DNA from: an uncultured Pseudomonadales bacterium
Lineage (GTDB): Bacteria; Pseudomonadota; Gammaproteobacteria; Pseudomonadales; IMCC2047
Direction: 5' to 3'
Assembly: GCA_947258895.1 (NCBI GenBank)
Contig: CAMYKE010000123.1
Coordinates: 1 to 11,180 of the forward strand
Length of the DNA stretch: 11,180 bases
This document shows, one piece after another, positions 8,827 to 11,180 of this stretch. The notes under the pieces were generated by a model. It was not told the origin of the DNA, searched no databases, and saw only the letters and a program-made list of their open reading frames with translations. The position numbers and the translations under genes are program-made. Position 1 is the stretch's first letter. Each line of letters starts with the position of its first letter.

Positions 8827-8848
8827 CCCGACGCTGTGTGGCGCCGGG
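8827..8848 (+). terminator. Weak GC-rich hairpin after kdsD
   Basis: Eight-base arms CCCGACGC (8827-8834) and GCGCCGGG (8841-8848) pair with one mismatch around the loop TGTGTG, nine bases after the kdsD stop. No T-run follows, so it does not qualify as a classical intrinsic terminator; it may stabilise the mRNA end or attenuate readthrough into the element and lptC. Confidence 0.25.
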
Positions 8849-8864
8849 CCAGGGGAGAAGCTAG

Positions 8865-8882
8865 GAGCCTGTCGGACTTGGG
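8865..8882. repeat. Left terminal inverted repeat of the MITE-like element
   Basis: GAGCCTGTCGGACTTGGG, exact reverse complement of 9023-9040, immediately preceded by CTAG. Confidence 0.9.
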
Positions 8883-8906
8883 TGTTCGTAGCGAGGGAAA
8901 GTCCGG

Positions 8907-8939
8907 TTTGAGGCAGATTTTGGGCTCTTTTGAGGCGAA
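8907..8939 (+). repeat. Two subterminal 11-base direct repeats in the element
   Basis: TTTGAGGCAGA (8907-8917) and TTTGAGGCGAA (8929-8939) agree at 9 of 11 bases and start 22 bases apart, about two helical turns. Repeats near one end of an element are often transposase-binding sites; that role is inferred here. Confidence 0.55.
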
Positions 8940-9022
8940 TAGTAATTCTATTTAACGAGAAAGAGTACAAAATATGTCCCCACTTCATTATTACAAGAGC
9001 GGCTTTTCCGCAGTAGATTCAG

Positions 9023-9040
9023 CCCAAGTCCGACAGGCTC
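9023..9040. repeat. Right terminal inverted repeat of the MITE-like element
   Basis: CCCAAGTCCGACAGGCTC, exact reverse complement of 8865-8882, immediately followed by CTAG. Confidence 0.9.
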
Positions 9041-9176
9041 CTAGTGCGCTCGATGCAAACCGGTTGCGATCGGGCCAACCCAAGCTGGCGCCGGTATCCA
9101 TGGTCCCCCACAGCCAGACTTCTGGTCTGATTCGGGATTCGTCCAGTACCCGGTTTCCCCTGTACAAGGGATGTCG
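9041..9176 (+). other. Gene-free leader between the mobile element and lptC
   Basis: With the element, this completes a stretch of about 350 bases (8819-9176) without a gene. I translated its three plus frames and saw no KdsC motif (no D-V-D-G-V, no G-G-x-G-A-V-R-E). It holds a short inverted repeat, CCAGA-CT-TCTGG (9114-9125). It also holds an imperfect palindrome, CCCCTGTACAAGGG (9157-9170), that includes the lptC ribosome site. No convincing promoter was found, so lptC-lptA-lptB may depend on readthrough from kdsD or on a promoter I cannot recognise. Confidence 0.5.
9166..9170 (+). promoter_or_regulatory. Ribosome binding site favouring ATG 9177 for lptC
   Basis: AAGGG ends directly against the first in-frame ATG (9171), too close to serve it, but lies six bases before the second ATG at 9177. 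Confidence 0.6.
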
Positions 9177-9746
9177 ATGCAGCGCCTGATCCTGATAACC
9201 GCAATCGGAATTGGGTTATTCCTGGTATCAATGGCATTACAGTATCGCCAGCCGACCACGTCTGAACAGGCACTGCCCCAGACCGAACCTGAGCCCGAGG
9301 CCGATTATTATTTTCTCGGCACGCGCAGCAAGCATTTCGACGAGCAGGGTCGCTTCAGCTACGAATTTCAGGCGCGCCGCATTGAGCATTTCGTAAGCGG
9401 CGACTACACTCTCGTCGACGCTCCAACCATGATGTTGTATCCGGAAGATGGCGTTCCCTGGATGGTGCAGGCCCGGCAGGGCCGAGCGGAGGCGGGCAAT
9501 GATTCCTTTGAACTCTGGGAAAACGTCCGGGTCAATCGAGACACACCGGATGATCCGCTGCAAATGAAAACGGAAAAACTGACACTGCAGCCGGCACGCA
9601 ACCTGGCAACCACGGAGGAGGACATTGTGATCACCAATCCACGCGGGCGTGTTGATGCAACGGGCCTGAAGGCCTACATAGACAAAAATCGGCTCGAGTT
9701 GCTTTCCAATGTGAGAATGTACCATGACCCGGTCCAGACCAATTAG
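9177..9746 (+). CDS. lptC: LPS export protein LptC
   Basis: LptC is a bitopic inner-membrane protein that receives LPS from the LptB2FG transporter and passes it to LptA. The protein has one N-terminal membrane helix (about residues 4-21, LILITAIGIGLFLVSMAL), then a Pro/Glu-rich linker and a periplasmic beta-jellyroll domain. That domain begins near YYFLGTRSKHFDEQGRFSYEFQA and carries typical segments such as APTMMLYPEDG, ENVRVNRDTPDDPLQMKTEKLTLQP and GRVDATGLKAYIDKNRLELLSNV. From ATG 9177 it has 189 residues, against 191 from ATG 9171 and about 191 in E. coli; the later start has the better-spaced ribosome site. Its end overlaps the lptA start by 23 bases, implying coupling. kdsC, normally directly upstream, is replaced by a 350-base gap. 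Confidence 0.93.
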   Translation: MQRLILITAIGIGLFLVSMALQYRQPTTSEQALPQTEPEPEADYYFLGTRSKHFDEQGRFSYEFQARRIEHFVSGDYTLVDAPTMMLYPEDGVPWMVQARQGRAEAGNDSFELWENVRVNRDTPDDPLQMKTEKLTLQPARNLATTEEDIVITNPRGRVDATGLKAYIDKNRLELLSNVRMYHDPVQTN

Positions 9747-10353
9747 CCTGCTGCACCTGATAGTAGCCGGCATACTGCTGGCGCCGGCGTCACTGTGGGC
9801 GCTGCCCGACGACCAGCAGCAACCGATCCGGATACAATCGAACTCCGCCGAGATCGATGATAGCCGGGGCGTCGCGATCTACATTGGAGACGTAAACGTG
9901 GTACAGGGCTCAATCAAGGTGCTGGCCGACAAGGTTACCGTCCACAATAGCAAGACCGGCATTAGCAAGGTCGTTGCGACCGGCGCACCAGCCCACTACC
10001 AGCAACAGCGAGCAGCAGGCAGCGCCGTCACCAACGCCTACGGTAATATCGTGGAATATCGCATTCAGGACCAGTTCATCAGTATCCTCAAGAATGCCAG
10101 GCTCGAAGAAGAAGGCAACTCATTTAGTGGCGAGCGCATCGACTACGATATGCGGAAGCGAACCGTCAAGGCTTACAGCGACGACAAAGCGCCGAGTGGC
10201 GATAAAAACTCGCGGGTGGAAATCATCATTCAACCCCGGGCTGTGTCAGCGGAAACGGATTCAGGCGCCAATGCGCCGGTAGAGGAAGGCCCTGCCACTA
10301 TGCAGCCCGGCGATACTGAGCCAGACGACCAAGCAACGGAAAACGAGGAATAA
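9724..10353 (+). CDS. lptA: Periplasmic LPS bridge protein LptA
   Basis: LptA polymerises head-to-tail into the periplasmic bridge that carries LPS from LptC to LptD at the outer membrane. The 209-residue precursor has a signal peptide ([20 protein letters not shown], probable cleavage after LWA, residue 26). An OstA/LptA domain follows (about 35-150), with [44 protein letters not shown] and [19 protein letters not shown]. Residues 175-209 form a tail rich in Asp and Glu with no Lys or Arg, probably disordered; this makes the protein longer than E. coli LptA (about 185). The start overlaps lptC by 23 bases, and the gene ends 7 bases before lptB. Confidence 0.95.
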   Translation: MTRSRPISLLHLIVAGILLAPASLWALPDDQQQPIRIQSNSAEIDDSRGVAIYIGDVNVVQGSIKVLADKVTVHNSKTGISKVVATGAPAHYQQQRAAGSAVTNAYGNIVEYRIQDQFISILKNARLEEEGNSFSGERIDYDMRKRTVKAYSDDKAPSGDKNSRVEIIIQPRAVSAETDSGANAPVEEGPATMQPGDTEPDDQATENEE

Positions 10354-10360
10354 CGCTACC

Positions 10361-11086
<726 letters not shown>

Positions 11087-11159
11087 CCGCCATATCTCAC
11101 CGATTTTTGGAATTATCGCCGAGAGATTGTGCGTTGTACGGGATTTTCCGACGAAGGGG

Positions 11160-11173
11160 ATAGCCGTCGCTAT
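11160..11173. repeat. Short palindrome resembling the one at window start
   Basis: ATAGC-CGTC-GCTAT forms a 5-bp stem with a 4-base loop, 73 bases after lptB. Its reverse complement agrees with 7-20 at 13 of 14 bases. It may be part of a larger repeat cut by the window edge. Confidence 0.4.
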
Positions 11174-11180
11174 AGCCGCA

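Larger units (their letters stand above)
8865..9040. mobile_element. 176-bp MITE-like element, IS1182-type ends
   Basis: The element is bounded by perfect 18-bp inverted repeats, GAGCCTGTCGGACTTGGG at 8865-8882 and its complement at 9023-9040. The tetranucleotide CTAG flanks it on both sides (8861-8864 and 9041-9044), fitting a 4-bp target duplication or a palindromic target. It encodes no transposase. Inside, near the left end, are two 11-base direct repeats (8907-8917 and 8929-8939) and a small palindrome (8938-8952). From memory, the GAGCCTGTCGGACTT end and the TTTGAGGC subterminal repeats resemble IS1182-family insertion sequences, so I infer an internally deleted, non-autonomous derivative; the family name is not verified. 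It is more AT-rich in its centre than the surrounding genes. It sits in the kdsD-lptC gap where kdsC would be expected. Confidence 0.8.

Noticed and set aside
9103..9130. Sigma-E-like promoter (TCTGA at 9126-9130) before lptC
   Set aside because: The -35 position reads GTCCCCC rather than GGAACTT, so there is no match.
9041..9176. Possible kdsC remnant
   Set aside because: No KdsC motif was seen in any of the three plus-strand frames.
8974..9189. 71-codon open frame running out of the mobile element into lptC
   Set aside because: It starts inside the element, crosses its right end, and has no ribosome site or resemblance to any family; chance frame.

Overview
This window reads as chromosomal, housekeeping DNA from a non-enteric gammaproteobacterium. 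The gene order is the conserved gammaproteobacterial envelope cluster: yrbG-kdsD-(kdsC)-lptC-lptA-lptB on one strand, facing away from mlaFEDCB-ibaG-murA. murA is followed by hisG and hisD, as in pseudomonads and related groups. HisG is the short (HisZ-dependent) form, unlike that of enterics. Species cannot be named from the sequence.

Layout. Positions 103-6579 form one minus-strand gene train. From its 5' end it holds mlaF (disrupted), mlaE, mlaD, mlaC and mlaB, the retrograde phospholipid transport system. ibaG, murA (first committed step of peptidoglycan synthesis), hisG and hisD (disrupted) follow. Joints are tight: ATGA overlaps at mlaF/mlaE and mlaE/mlaD, and an 8-bp overlap at mlaC/mlaB. 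A divergent promoter region (6580-6834) separates this train from the plus-strand train yrbG, kdsD, lptC, lptA, lptB (6835-11086). That train encodes a cation/calcium exchanger homologue, arabinose-5-phosphate isomerase for Kdo synthesis, and three parts of the LPS transport machine.

Three departures from the textbook cluster stand out. (1) hisD and mlaF each lack an internal block and change reading frame at the join. hisD loses about 50 residues including the NAD-binding loop; mlaF loses the Walker A region. The rest of each protein looks well conserved. (2) kdsC, normally between kdsD and lptC, is absent. (3) That gap holds a 176-bp MITE-like element with perfect 18-bp terminal inverted repeats, flanked on both sides by CTAG, resembling a deletion derivative of an IS1182-type insertion sequence.

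I see no phage genes, CRISPR, rRNA or tRNA, and no candidate for a wholly new multi-gene system. The real interest is the two matching gene lesions, the missing kdsC with the small mobile element, and a palindromic motif that recurs near both window edges.
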